A stretch of DNA of 64,000 nucleotides, from positions 1-64,000 of the forward strand of contig VSDH01000008.1 of assembly GCA_008636105.1 (NCBI GenBank), read 5' to 3'. Shown one piece after another: positions 33,431 through 41,471 of this stretch. The DNA is from Candidatus Scalindua sediminis. Its GTDB lineage: Bacteria; Planctomycetota; Brocadiia; Brocadiales; Scalinduaceae. Each line of letters begins with the position of its first letter. Position 1 is the stretch's first letter. Under the pieces are notes generated by a model. It worked only from the letters and a program-made list of their open reading frames with translations. It was not told the DNA's origin and searched no databases. Both the position numbers and the translations under genes were made by a program.

Positions 33431-35121
33431 AAGCAAAAATCCTAATAATTGATGATGAAAAATCCATTAGGTTTACCATAAAGGAATTTCTTTTAAAAGA
33501 AGGATATGACGTATTTGCGACTGAGAATTTTGACGAAGCATTAAAAATAATTAATACGGAATATATAGACATTATTTTAGCGGATATTGTTTTAGGAGAC
33601 AAGACGGGCATTGATGTCTTAAGAAAGGTTAATGAGAAACGTTTAAACTGTCCTGTGGTTCTGTTTACGGGATACCCAAATATAGAGTCTGCATCTGAAG
33701 CAGTTCGTCTTGGAGCCTACGACTATATGGCAAAGCCCATAAAAAAGGAGGCATTGTTGCATATTGTCCGCATGGCTTTAAGGCATAAGGCCCTGGTTGA
33801 AGAAAAAAATAAGAGCCGTGCTAACCTTGAAGCTATTTTCAAGAGTGTCAAAGATGCCATCATAACAGTTGATAAGGATTTGAAAGTTATTGAGGCTAAT
33901 GATGCAGCTAAAACAATATGTGGTTTTTCACGTAATGAAATTATAGGAAGATCGTTCGACTCTATTTCAAAAACGTGTTGCGGACAGTGTATTGAGGCCA
34001 TTAAAAAAACGATTTTGGAGAAACAATCCCTTGAAATTTATCGTTCCGAATGTAAGCATAAAATTCGTAAGGGACAGGTGGTGTCCCTGAATACATTTCC
34101 TTTAATAGATCATGTGGATGGTATTTCCGGTTGTGTCGTGGTAATTAAAGATGAAACTCATATAGCTGATTTAGAGAATGAGTTAAAGGAACGACAACGT
34201 TTTTTCAATATTATAGGCAAAGACGAAAAGATACAGGAAATTTATTCCTTTATAGAAAACTTATACAATGTTGACACTACAGTACTGATTACTGGTGAAA
34301 GTGGTACCGGGAAAGGGCTTGTAGCCGAAGCGCTACATAACGGCGGCGTGCGTCATCAAGAGCCATTTGTAAAGGTAAATTGCTCCGCTTTGCCAGAAAC
34401 CCTTCTTGAAAGTGAGCTTTTCGGACACGTTAGGGGTGCTTTTACGGGTGCCGTTACAGATAAGGTAGGCCGGTTCAAAAAAGCCGATGGAGGAACGGTA
34501 TTTCTGGATGAAATCGGTGATGTATCTTTAAGTGTGCAGCAAAGACTACTCAGGGTGCTTCAGGAGAAAGAATTTGAGCGTATAGGGGAATCCACACCAA
34601 TTAAGGTAGATGTCCGTATCGTGGCTGCAACTAATCAAAACCTTCAAGAAAAACTCAGGCGAGGGATATTTCGTGAAGACCTCTATTATCGTTTGAAGGT
34701 GTTTGAACTGACTTTACCACCACTTAGAGATAGGAGAAAAGACATCCCGCTTCTGGTTGAACATTTTATAAGAAAATTCAATCAAAAGTTAAAAAAGAAT
34801 ATCAACGATATTTCTAACGATGTCTACAAGATTTTTATGAATTATGACTGGCCTGGCAATATCAGAGAGCTTGAGAATACAATAGAGTATTGCTTTATCA
34901 CCTGTAATAAGACCGTAATTACAGTTGAAGACCTTCCAAATGAATTTAGAGAGATAAAAACTGCTCCTTTTGTAAATGGAAAGAATAATGATGAGTATAA
35001 TACAATCTTACAGGTACTGGAAAAAACCCGTTGGAATAAGACCCGTGCAGCCCGCTTGCTGGGTATAACGCGTAGATCCATTTACAATAAAATCAAAAAG
35101 TTTAATATACAACCAAAATGA
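33427..35121 (+). CDS. NtrC-family sigma-54-dependent response regulator with PAS domain
   Basis: A 564-residue activator. The receiver domain has Asp53 ([11 protein letters not shown]), and a PAS domain spans about residues 130-250. The AAA+ domain has Walker [16 protein letters not shown], the sigma-54-contacting GAFTGA loop and Walker [13 protein letters not shown] Fis-type HTH ([20 protein letters not shown]) ends the protein. It starts at GTG 33427, overlapping the kinase stop by four bases, so the two form a two-component system. The receiver is a close paralogue of the single-domain regulator at 38796. Targets are sigma-54 promoters, one of which may lie just downstream. Confidence 0.95.
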   Translation: MKAKILIIDDEKSIRFTIKEFLLKEGYDVFATENFDEALKIINTEYIDIILADIVLGDKTGIDVLRKVNEKRLNCPVVLFTGYPNIESASEAVRLGAYDYMAKPIKKEALLHIVRMALRHKALVEEKNKSRANLEAIFKSVKDAIITVDKDLKVIEANDAAKTICGFSRNEIIGRSFDSISKTCCGQCIEAIKKTILEKQSLEIYRSECKHKIRKGQVVSLNTFPLIDHVDGISGCVVVIKDETHIADLENELKERQRFFNIIGKDEKIQEIYSFIENLYNVDTTVLITGESGTGKGLVAEALHNGGVRHQEPFVKVNCSALPETLLESELFGHVRGAFTGAVTDKVGRFKKADGGTVFLDEIGDVSLSVQQRLLRVLQEKEFERIGESTPIKVDVRIVAATNQNLQEKLRRGIFREDLYYRLKVFELTLPPLRDRRKDIPLLVEHFIRKFNQKLKKNINDISNDVYKIFMNYDWPGNIRELENTIEYCFITCNKTVITVEDLPNEFREIKTAPFVNGKNNDEYNTILQVLEKTRWNKTRAARLLGITRRSIYNKIKKFNIQPK

Positions 35122-35419
35122 ATTCTCATTTATATGTATTTTCACACTTTGTGCATTTCACACTTTGTGTAAATTTCACACTTCTGTAAATTTCACACTA
35201 TTTTTCAACCATAACAAAATATCATTAATCCCCTTCCTTCTTCCCGATAATCCCATTTTAGTGCATAGGAAAAAAGTCCTGATTAAATTACATACTTATG
35301 GCATACATTTTGTTATACAAACCAGCATCTGAAATTTCTGGTCTTAATGTAATAAAGTAATTAACATGACTACTATTATATTTATTTTATAAAATAACGA
35401 TCCAAATAGGAGGGATATT
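35122..35419. promoter_or_regulatory. regulatory region with TTTCACAC direct repeats and a candidate sigma-54 promoter
   Basis: TTTCACAC occurs four times (35140, 35156, 35174, 35191), spaced 16-18 bp, most followed by TTTGTG or TTCTG. Such phased direct repeats are typical activator sites. About 100 bp further on, TGGCATACATTTTGT (35299-35313) resembles the -24/-12 sigma-54 promoter, with GG and a G(T) for GC at the right spacing. The neighbouring regulator is a sigma-54 activator, so it may control the next gene from here. No gene lies in the stretch. Confidence 0.55.
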
Positions 35420-35620
35420 ATGAGATATATATATACTGCGCCTGAGTGTCCGAAATGCGAATCGTTGAAGGACAAGTACATAACTCAAGGTTTAGAGTAT
35501 ATTGAGAGAGATGCAGATAGACTCAAGAATCCGGCTATTGATAGAGACGACATTGATGTTGAGGCATTCATACAGCTCTCTATGCAAAACATGGTTTTGC
35601 CTGTAGAAGTAAACAAGTAA
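35420..35620 (+). CDS. small glutaredoxin/thioredoxin-fold protein
   Basis: A 66-residue protein with a very strong ribosome binding site (AGGAGGG, 8 bases before ATG 35420). It begins MRYIYTAPECPKCESLKDKY, with the CPKC redox motif after the first strand. It continues as LEYIERDADRLKN, matching the second strand of glutaredoxin/NrdH-like folds, and ends MVLPVEVNK, where the cis-proline 'xxLPV' loop is expected. It probably reduces disulfides or carries thiol chemistry; the partner is unknown. It may be regulated by the sigma-54 system upstream. Confidence 0.75.
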   Translation: MRYIYTAPECPKCESLKDKYITQGLEYIERDADRLKNPAIDRDDIDVEAFIQLSMQNMVLPVEVNK

Positions 35621-35729
35621 ATCCAGGCTACTCTTTCATTACATTAATAAAACTGTGCTTTTGAGCTCTTACTTACAGGAATTGATGAACATTAAGTAGT
35701 TATAGTATTAGCATACAGTCTCCATAAAC

Positions 35730-36098
35730 ATGACAACTATTCTTCTTGTAGAGGACGATAAAAATCAGCGATTGCTTTATGAACAAGAATTAAGGCTTGA
35801 AGGTTACGAAATAGTAACAGCTGCTGATGGCATAGATGCCATAAAAAAAGTACAAGAACAAAGACCGGACATGATCATAATGGACATAAGTATGCCAAAG
35901 ATGGGTGGTATTGAGGCAATGGGCATGATTCTAAGTAAACATAAAGGTATTCCTATTATAATTAATACTGCTTATGGCAATTATAAAGATAATTTTATGT
36001 CATGGGCTGCCGATGCTTATATCGTCAAATCCTCAGATTTAACCGAATTAAAAAATAAAATCAAAGAGTTGCTCATAGAGGAAACTGAAGTTGCCTAA
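35730..36098 (+). CDS. single-domain response regulator (CheY-like)
   Basis: A 122-residue receiver domain only: acidic pocket VEDD (Asp9/10), phospho-acceptor Asp52 in MIIMDISMPKMGG, Thr in NTAYG and Lys in YIVKSS. No output domain, so it works by protein-protein contact or as a phosphate sink. It lies downstream of the kinase/sigma-54 regulator and the thioredoxin-like gene. Confidence 0.92.
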   Translation: MTTILLVEDDKNQRLLYEQELRLEGYEIVTAADGIDAIKKVQEQRPDMIIMDISMPKMGGIEAMGMILSKHKGIPIIINTAYGNYKDNFMSWAADAYIVKSSDLTELKNKIKELLIEETEVA

Positions 36099-36376
36099 AC
36101 GGAAGTTCTAAACACGTAACCATTAATCAGAGAAGACCTGAAAGGTTAACTATGCTTTCTAAAGGGTGGGGCAGTACAACCAATGTCTGTGTTATAAGGA
36201 GGAATAAATCATGTACTTGTTTTTTAGAAAGAATTCTGATTTTTGAACCCATTTGAGTTTGATTTTATTAATAACAATGGTCTATTTCTTACTCATAAGG
36301 CAGTTTATATGAAAAATGCTTCTATTTTTTGATGAAGTGAATACGTATTGGTTCAATGAAGACAAGAGGTGGGGAA

Positions 36377-36538
36377 ATGCTAGCAAAATATTCGGAAGAA
36401 AATTACGATGATATTTATCCATCAATTCTAAAAAATCAGCTACCATTTTATAAAAGATACTTATTAAAAATAAGTCAATGTTGGCTGAGTTTTTGTCATA
36501 AAGTTAATCGCATGAATGAGAAAATCCAAATTAGATAA
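36377..36538 (+). CDS. possible small hypothetical protein
   Basis: ATG 36377 follows GAGGTGGGGA at good spacing and opens a 53-codon frame (MLAKYSEENYDDIYPSILKN...). It has no recognisable family and no membrane helix, and a basic C-terminus. It may be real because of the binding site, but length gives little support. Confidence 0.3.
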   Translation: MLAKYSEENYDDIYPSILKNQLPFYKRYLLKISQCWLSFCHKVNRMNEKIQIR

Positions 36539-36601
36539 TAAATCCCTTATAACATTATAACTGAGTGGACTGATAACAAAGGGGAAAGGAGAAACTATAT
36601 T

Positions 36602-36740
36602 CCACCCGAATTGAGCAATTAACGGATATATCACCCACACTATCCCCACCGCAGCCCTCCCCCATTAAATGGAAAGAAGTTTTTATAATTCTTTTCTCTT
36701 TGAGGGTTGCTTTGAGGATAAGAATTGCTCAATTTGGGTT
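36602..36740. repeat. family-2 inverted-repeat element, copy D
   Basis: Ends CACCCGAATTGAGCAATT and AATTGCTCAATTTGGGT are inverted repeats with the same core AATTGAGC as the other family-2 copies. The interior differs (it contains GCAGCCCTCCC and GAGGGTTGC arms in place of GCAACC/GGTTGC), so only the ends are well conserved. Confidence 0.8.
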
Positions 36741-36904
36741 ATAGATACATTGTATTAAAATCTAATAACCAGTAGCTCAAAGACTTATATATTAGCGCAC
36801 ATCTTTTATCTGAGAAAACAAAACATTGGTATTAATTTAGCATAAATTATATCTCTAATTCAAGATACTCAACAACAACTTATCTTTTAATTCCTAAAAC
36901 AAAC

Positions 36905-37132
36905 ATGTCAAACCGCAAGTTAATGGATTTAAACGATTTACTAAATTTGTCTCAAAAAAATATAGAACATATGGAAAAATCAGAAAACATATCTTTGCAG
37001 AAAAAGCTTACACCAAACTTACCCAAGGTTCGAGTTAACGTAGATTACATTTCCTTCAAGAAAAAATGCCCCCTTCATCGAAAAGTGTTTAGGGAATACC
37101 AGTTTCTTTACCTCATTGACGAATTAAAATGA
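36905..37132 (+). CDS. small protein ending in a fragment of a glycogen-binding-like domain
   Basis: A 75-residue frame whose last residues, REYQFLYLIDELK, match REYQFHYLIDGLKW in the CBM48-like protein at 38018. The DNA is also similar over about 45 bp (37097-37140 versus 38329-38372); the Trp codon TGG of the longer protein corresponds to the TGA stop here. The upstream 60 residues have no recognised family. It is probably a decayed, rearranged relative. Its stop overlaps the ATG of the next gene (ATGA). Confidence 0.5.
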   Translation: MSNRKLMDLNDLLNLSQKNIEHMEKSENISLQKKLTPNLPKVRVNVDYISFKKKCPLHRKVFREYQFLYLIDELK

Positions 37133-37374
37133 GAAATACTTCTAGTTGCTTAAGTTCGAACATAGAAGAAAAGGAACTAAAAGATAAACCTAATAATTTT
37201 AATACACGGGTGGGTAAATTGCAAAGTAAGAGGTTATGCTTAAAATGTGGAAAGAAATTTCTTAGCGAAGGTCCTCATAATCGAATATGTGTAAAGTGTG
37301 GTTTAATCAATGACAGAATAATAATAGTAGGAACATATTCTGTAAGTTTGAGATTTTCTGATGTAATGAATTGA
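37129..37374 (+). CDS. small zinc-ribbon protein
   Basis: An 81-residue protein with a clear four-cysteine zinc ribbon: LCLKCGKKFLSEGPHNRICVKC (Cys pairs with a spacing of about 15). Proteins with the CLxCGkxFxSxGPxNRiC pattern are widespread small zinc-ribbon proteins of unknown, perhaps regulatory, role. The N-terminal 35 residues are polar. It overlaps the preceding small gene by four bases. Confidence 0.65.
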   Translation: MRNTSSCLSSNIEEKELKDKPNNFNTRVGKLQSKRLCLKCGKKFLSEGPHNRICVKCGLINDRIIIVGTYSVSLRFSDVMN

Positions 37375-37507
37375 GTAGAAGAACATTTATATGATCTCAA
37401 TTAGACACTTTCTAGGCAGAAAATCGCCATAAGTCAGATGAACCATAGGTTCGCACGGATAATTTGCCCGAGACACGGCATGATTTGTCCGTGTTTCTAA
37501 TTCTAAC

Positions 37508-37921
37508 GTGCCTTTTAATGACAGCTTATTTACGTTTACTATAGAGGAAAATCAGACATTGGCTTATGAGAAAAATGTTATGAAAGACCATGGTAGCCAA
37601 AAACTTATACCGACACTTGCTGATGCAGCAAAAACTTTTATTTCATGTGCTGAGAACATTCGGGAAACTACCGAATCCATTATATGTTCGTGTGTTGATA
37701 TAACAGGTACTAAAAGAGTGGATTACAAGAGTATACCCCATATTAAAATCAATGAGTTGAAAATACTGGCCACACTATACAACTCGGCGGCCAAGCGATT
37801 GAAGGTCGCTGCCAGGAAGCTGCTAGAAGGTGACCTCAGAGATGATACGCTGACTGAAGTAATCGTTTATAGCATATTTTTCATCGATCAACTGAGTTGC
37901 GAAGAGTATAAGGCCCGTTAA
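37508..37921 (+). CDS. hypothetical protein
   Basis: A 137-residue frame beginning at GTG 37508; no family recognised. An internal ATG at 37580 (MKDHGSQKLIPTL) is an alternative start. The C-terminal part is helical (INELKILATLYNSAAKRLKVAARKLL described in part: LKILATLYNSAAKRL). It is soluble, with several cysteines in SIICSCVD. It lies among small signalling-island genes, and its role is unknown. A hairpin with CACGGA/TCCGTG arms lies 20-65 bp upstream of the start. Confidence 0.5.
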   Translation: MPFNDSLFTFTIEENQTLAYEKNVMKDHGSQKLIPTLADAAKTFISCAENIRETTESIICSCVDITGTKRVDYKSIPHIKINELKILATLYNSAAKRLKVAARKLLEGDLRDDTLTEVIVYSIFFIDQLSCEEYKAR

Positions 37922-38017
37922 AACCTCAATATGTTTAGAGAGGGCTACCTGGATAGGCATAATCAAATCGTTCAATTTATGATTAAATAAATTTTAATCA
38001 TCAAAAGGGGTGTAGTA

Positions 38018-38446
38018 ATGGCAAAAACAACGAAAGAGAAATTTACAACTTTGAAAATGAAAGCTTCCGGGGAAAAAACGGTTAGCAAAAAACCTGTTGA
38101 GAAAGAAACACCACTGGTGAAAGTAGCAGCAAGGAATGGTGGGATAAAAAAAACGTATCTTAAGGACAAGGATGTATGCAGAGTTAGGTTCAAATTGCCA
38201 AAAGTCGTTGCTCCTGGTGCAAGGAGTGTGTGTATCGTTGGTGACTTTAATAATTGGAATATTCATGAAAACCCAATGAAAAAGCTAAAAAATGGAGGCT
38301 ACAACGTCAAGCTTGATCTTGAGACAGGAAGGGAATACCAGTTTCATTACCTAATAGACGGATTAAAATGGGAAAATGACTGGAATGCTGATAAATATGT
38401 GAAAAGTTCTTATGGAAACTGTGATAACTCAGTTGTGTTAACTTAA
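38018..38446 (+). CDS. CBM48/AMPK-type glycogen-binding domain protein
   Basis: A 142-residue protein. The first 45 residues are lysine-rich and probably flexible. The rest is an early-set/glycogen-binding domain: VRFKLPKVVAPGARSVCIVGDFNNWN, MKKLKNGGYNVKLDLETGREYQFHYLIDG and KWENDWNADKYV (key parts VGDFNNW, REYQFHYLIDG, NDWNAD). It matches the N-terminal domain of branching enzymes and AMPK beta, but with no catalytic domain. Planctomycete and delta-proteobacterial genomes carry such stand-alone forms. It may bind glycogen or act as a protein adaptor. An AAAAGGGG site precedes the ATG. Confidence 0.85.
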   Translation: MAKTTKEKFTTLKMKASGEKTVSKKPVEKETPLVKVAARNGGIKKTYLKDKDVCRVRFKLPKVVAPGARSVCIVGDFNNWNIHENPMKKLKNGGYNVKLDLETGREYQFHYLIDGLKWENDWNADKYVKSSYGNCDNSVVLT

Positions 38447-38795
38447 TAATAGATTCAATCATGTGGATAAGTTTATCCAATGATAAATGTCTATTTTGTA
38501 TCCGATTATTGTAAACCTGTTTTTTTATCTTGCTAATGTAGGAACAATTCATGAATTCTCCTCAAAAAAACAACTATGATTCGTAATGATCGTTAATTGT
38601 ACGATTCTTTAACGGAGATAGTCATTTAGAGATGATGGTGACTTATCTGCTGTCACTCGATCAGTCTCCGCTTTCATGTTTACATATTCCATTTTATGTT
38701 TCTCCGCGTTTTTTTCATTTAAAAAGTAGAAAAAGTTTTTGAAAGGAAGGTAATTTCTCTACACACTAACGTGTATAGTATTCTTACCCAGGATA
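38447..38795. other. intergenic region with possible RNA structure
   Basis: No gene. Between 38613 and 38670 an outer CGGAGA/TCTCCG stem encloses an inner GGTGAC/GTCACT stem, and an ATCGT/ACGAT hairpin lies just before. It could be a leader structure or terminator for the preceding gene, with no poly-T directly after it. Confidence 0.35.
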
Positions 38796-39158
38796 ATGAA
38801 AAAAAAGATTCTTATAATTGATGACGAAGAAACCATCAGATTTACCATTAGAATAATTCTTTCAAAAGAAGGGTGTGAGGTTTCTACTGCCAATGGGTAT
38901 TATGAGGCATTAGACATAATGGCTAAAAGGGATTTCGATTTGATATTTACGGATGTAATGCTGGAAGGCAAAACGGGACTTGATATCTTGCGAGAAGCAA
39001 AAAAACAAAATTCAGCTTGTCCTGTGGTTTTATTTACGGGATACCCAAATATAGAGTCTGAATCTGAAGCATTTCGCCTGGGCGCTTATGATTACATACC
39101 TAAACCGGTAACGAAGGACAAATTATTACATATAGTCAATACGATTTTACATACTTAG
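38796..39158 (+). CDS. single-domain response regulator, paralogue of the NtrC-type receiver
   Basis: A 120-residue receiver with Asp9-10-11 pocket (IIDDEE), acceptor Asp53 (LIFTDVMLEGKTG), Thr in [10 protein letters not shown] and Lys in YIPKPVTK. It is very similar to the first 120 residues of the sigma-54 regulator at 33427 (same FTGYPNIES and RLGAYDY), so it probably arose by local duplication. It may compete for phosphate from the same kinase. ATG 38796 has no strong binding site. Confidence 0.92.
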   Translation: MKKKILIIDDEETIRFTIRIILSKEGCEVSTANGYYEALDIMAKRDFDLIFTDVMLEGKTGLDILREAKKQNSACPVVLFTGYPNIESESEAFRLGAYDYIPKPVTKDKLLHIVNTILHT

Positions 39159-39707
39159 ATAACTCTTAATACAGTAATTTCGATGGACTAAGTAGGATAC
39201 AGGAACTTGTTATAAAGTTAAAAGATTTTTAAAGAAACCCCAATTTTTGTATACCCGTAATCTCCAAGAAAACTTTACCATAGGATGTAACCTTTGAAAA
39301 AATTGAGCCGTGTGAAGTTCTGCTTTTGTTTGCGTTTCTAGAGGAGCAAATACTTAGCATCCTCCCATACTTAGTTAAAATGTTATTTTTTACTATAATT
39401 TTGTTTTCCTTAAAAATGCCGGTAATTTATTCGTCTGTTTGTAAAATATTTTCTTACATAATAAAAACAACATTTATAGGGATGTGTTCAAAATATGATA
39501 AAATCCGAATTGCAGTCATATGAGTTGGGAACTGTACTAGTTCCTTAATTCAGGAAATCCGCTATTATCGGGACAAGAATCCTGATGATGCTTTCAAGCA
39601 GTCTGAAAACATCATTTGTGCTAATAGATGCTCCCAGGAGATATTTTTCTGCAATAGCGATATAAGCTGCAACGGGAAGGGATATTTTTAAGAAGGGGGT
39701 GATACAT
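39159..39707. other. intergenic, no supported gene
   Basis: A 65-codon hydrophobic frame at 39326-39523 lacks a binding site and family. On the minus strand 39545-39690 reads protein-like (LPVAAYIAIAEKYLLGASIS) but any start would lie within the DUF1540 gene, so I do not call it. Confidence 0.35.
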
Positions 39708-39995
39708 ATGACAATGGAGATGCCAAAAATTTTAATGTGTGACGTGACAAATTGTGCATATAACAAGAACAGTGAATGCCATGCAATGGCAATCACTGTG
39801 GGAGGTACTCACCCTATATGCGATACCTTTCTGAATGTTCCCAAAAAGGGTGGGGTTTCAGATATGATTGGTGGCGTGGGCGCATGTAAAGAAGATGAGT
39901 GCAAGTTTAACCAATTGCTAGAATGTACGGCAGCAGGTATAAAAATTGGAATGCATAGCGATCATGCAGATTGCAAGACTTTTGCAGCTAGATAG
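39708..39995 (+). CDS. DUF1540 double-domain protein
   Basis: A 95-residue protein from ATG 39708, preceded by AAGAAGGGGG at good spacing (a GTG nine bases earlier is possible). It has two DUF1540 repeats, each with four cysteines: CDVTNCAYNKNSEC..ICDTF and CKEDECKFNQLLEC..DCKTF. DUF1540 modules probably bind a metal through the cysteines; the role is unknown and they are common in spore-formers and anaerobes. It stands alone. Confidence 0.85.
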   Translation: MTMEMPKILMCDVTNCAYNKNSECHAMAITVGGTHPICDTFLNVPKKGGVSDMIGGVGACKEDECKFNQLLECTAAGIKIGMHSDHADCKTFAAR

Positions 39996-40347
39996 TAACA
40001 ACATCAATTCCAAGTGTGAAATTGTATTGTCGGGTTAACGTTTATTAATCCCTTCTCATTGCAGTTACTAATTGGAACACTAAAATTTTTCTTGGTGCAG
40101 TAATAAGGAAACAATGGATATTGACTTATTTTTCGCTCTAGAAACCCCGTAACACAAGCCGCCTGAGGCGACTGCCTAAGGCACGACTTCTAGGTCAGAC
40201 ACCCGCCAGAACCCTGCCCGACCGATGGCAGGCGGGGATGTCGGGCTGGCAGTCGGGAAGCCAGGCTGCCACAGTGGGATATGGTACACAATGCGGTGTA
40301 TACCAACCACTCTTGTCCCACGTGGTGTTCCATAAAGCTGTGAAGCT
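39996..40347. repeat. intergenic stretch with REP-like palindromes
   Basis: No gene. CCCTGCCCGACCGATGGCAGGCGGG-type palindrome lies at 40212-40236 (arms CCTGCC/GGCAGG); nearly the same unit occurs at 63855-63879. A further GTCGGGCTGGCAGTCGGGAAGCCAGG block resembles 3353-3376. Together they sit downstream of era. Confidence 0.6.
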
Positions 40348-41250
40348 TCACTTATACCCAAAGCGTTTTAACGCTGCTTCATCCTTTCGCCAGTTTTTGC
40401 TAACCTTGACCCACAGGTCCAGATAAACCTTCTTGCCTAAGAGTTCCTGAACACCTTCTCGTGATTTTGTTCCTATTTCCTTTAACATTTGTCCACGTCC
40501 ACCGACAATAATCAACTTATGAGTAGGCTTTTCCACATATATCGTTGCAGCAATATAGACAAGTTTATCACTTCTCGGAGTAAACTCATTTATCACCACA
40601 GCCACTCCATGAGGCACTTCCTGCCTTGCAAAGATGAGCACCTGTTCCCGAATGAGCTCTGCAATTGTCAACTTTTCCTGCTGGTCTGTGATAGTACCCT
40701 CAGGGTAGTAAGCAGGGCTTTCCGGCAATAGTCCAAGTATCTTATCTACCAGTGTCGGAATATTTATCTTGGTTATGGCTGAAACAGCAACACCGCCCTT
40801 AAAGTCTCCAAGTTTTTTATATTCTTCGATACGGCCTTCAAGATGAGAGATGTCGGAGATATCTATCTTATTAGCCACCAGCAAGATATCCTTCTTAAGA
40901 GAACGTAACAATTGTGCGGCTCGTTTGTCGTCACTATGTGGTGGAGTAGTACTATCCACCACGAATAAGACTACGTCCGCATCTCTGAGACAAGTGCGTG
41001 CTGACTTTATCAGATATTCGTCTAACCTTTGCTTTGGCTTTAATATCCCCGGTGTATCAAGAAATACGATTTGCCCATTTTCAACCTCACATACTCCCAT
41101 TATCCTATTGCGTGTCGTCTGAGGTCTTGGCGTAACGATTGCTACCTTTTCACCAACAAGTGTATTGAGCAACGTTGACTTGCCTACATTAGGCCGACCC
41201 CACATCGTTACAAATCCGGACTTATATTTTTTAGAAGTTTCCTCTGTCAT
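40348..41250 (-). CDS. era: GTPase Era
   Basis: A 300-residue GTPase needed for 16S rRNA maturation and 30S assembly. G motifs are GRPNVGKSTL, the switch region TPRPQTTRNRI, DTPGI and NKID. The C-terminal KH domain carries EIGTKSREGVQELLGKKVYLDLWVKV (parts: GTKSREGVQELLGKKV). Full length for the family. It is a lone minus-strand gene with a family-2 repeat 20 bp upstream of its start. Confidence 0.96.
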   Translation of the reverse strand: MTEETSKKYKSGFVTMWGRPNVGKSTLLNTLVGEKVAIVTPRPQTTRNRIMGVCEVENGQIVFLDTPGILKPKQRLDEYLIKSARTCLRDADVVLFVVDSTTPPHSDDKRAAQLLRSLKKDILLVANKIDISDISHLEGRIEEYKKLGDFKGGVAVSAITKINIPTLVDKILGLLPESPAYYPEGTITDQQEKLTIAELIREQVLIFARQEVPHGVAVVINEFTPRSDKLVYIAATIYVEKPTHKLIIVGGRGQMLKEIGTKSREGVQELLGKKVYLDLWVKVSKNWRKDEAALKRFGYK

Positions 41251-41270
41251 ATAGTCAATCTCATTACTTG

Positions 41271-41439
41271 AACCTAAATTGAGCGATTTTATATTTCATG
41301 TCAATGTAGTTGTCCGCCTAGGCGGACGTTTCCCATCATCTGATGAGTTTATGACAATTTCATGTAAGTTACGCAACCCTTCGATACGCTCAGGGCAGGC
41401 TCTGAAGGTTGCGGCTACAAAAATTGCTCAATTTAGGTT
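41271..41439. repeat. family-2 inverted-repeat element, copy C
   Basis: Ends AACCTAAATTGAGCGATTTT and AAAATTGCTCAATTTAGGTT are near-perfect inverted repeats. Inside are GTCCGCCTAGGCGGAC (a perfect palindrome) and GCAACCCTTCGATACGCTC, then GGTTGCGGCTAC, as in copy B. It lies between era and arcC. Confidence 0.9.
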
Positions 41440-41471
41440 GAAATATTTTAATCCGAAATTTTAAATGTGAT

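Larger units (their letters stand above)
36099..36904. other. gap with tiny frames and a family-2 repeat
   Basis: Contains an AGGAGG site followed by an 11-codon frame (36211-36246), a possible 53-codon gene (36377-36538) and family-2 copy D (36602-36740). The rest is AT-rich without recognisable features. Confidence 0.45.

Noticed and set aside
35140-35198. TTTCACAC direct repeats as a CRISPR or iteron origin
   Set aside because: Unit is too short and spacing fits a regulatory array; no replication or cas gene is nearby.
36121-36210. Possible c-di-GMP riboswitch before the 11-codon frame
   Set aside because: The conserved GEMM core sequences are not present.
39326-39523. 65-codon hydrophobic frame
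   Set aside because: No binding site or family; AT-rich DNA readily gives hydrophobic frames.
39545-39796. Minus-strand frame overlapping the DUF1540 gene
   Set aside because: Part reads protein-like, but its start lies inside the well supported DUF1540 gene and no homology is recognised.
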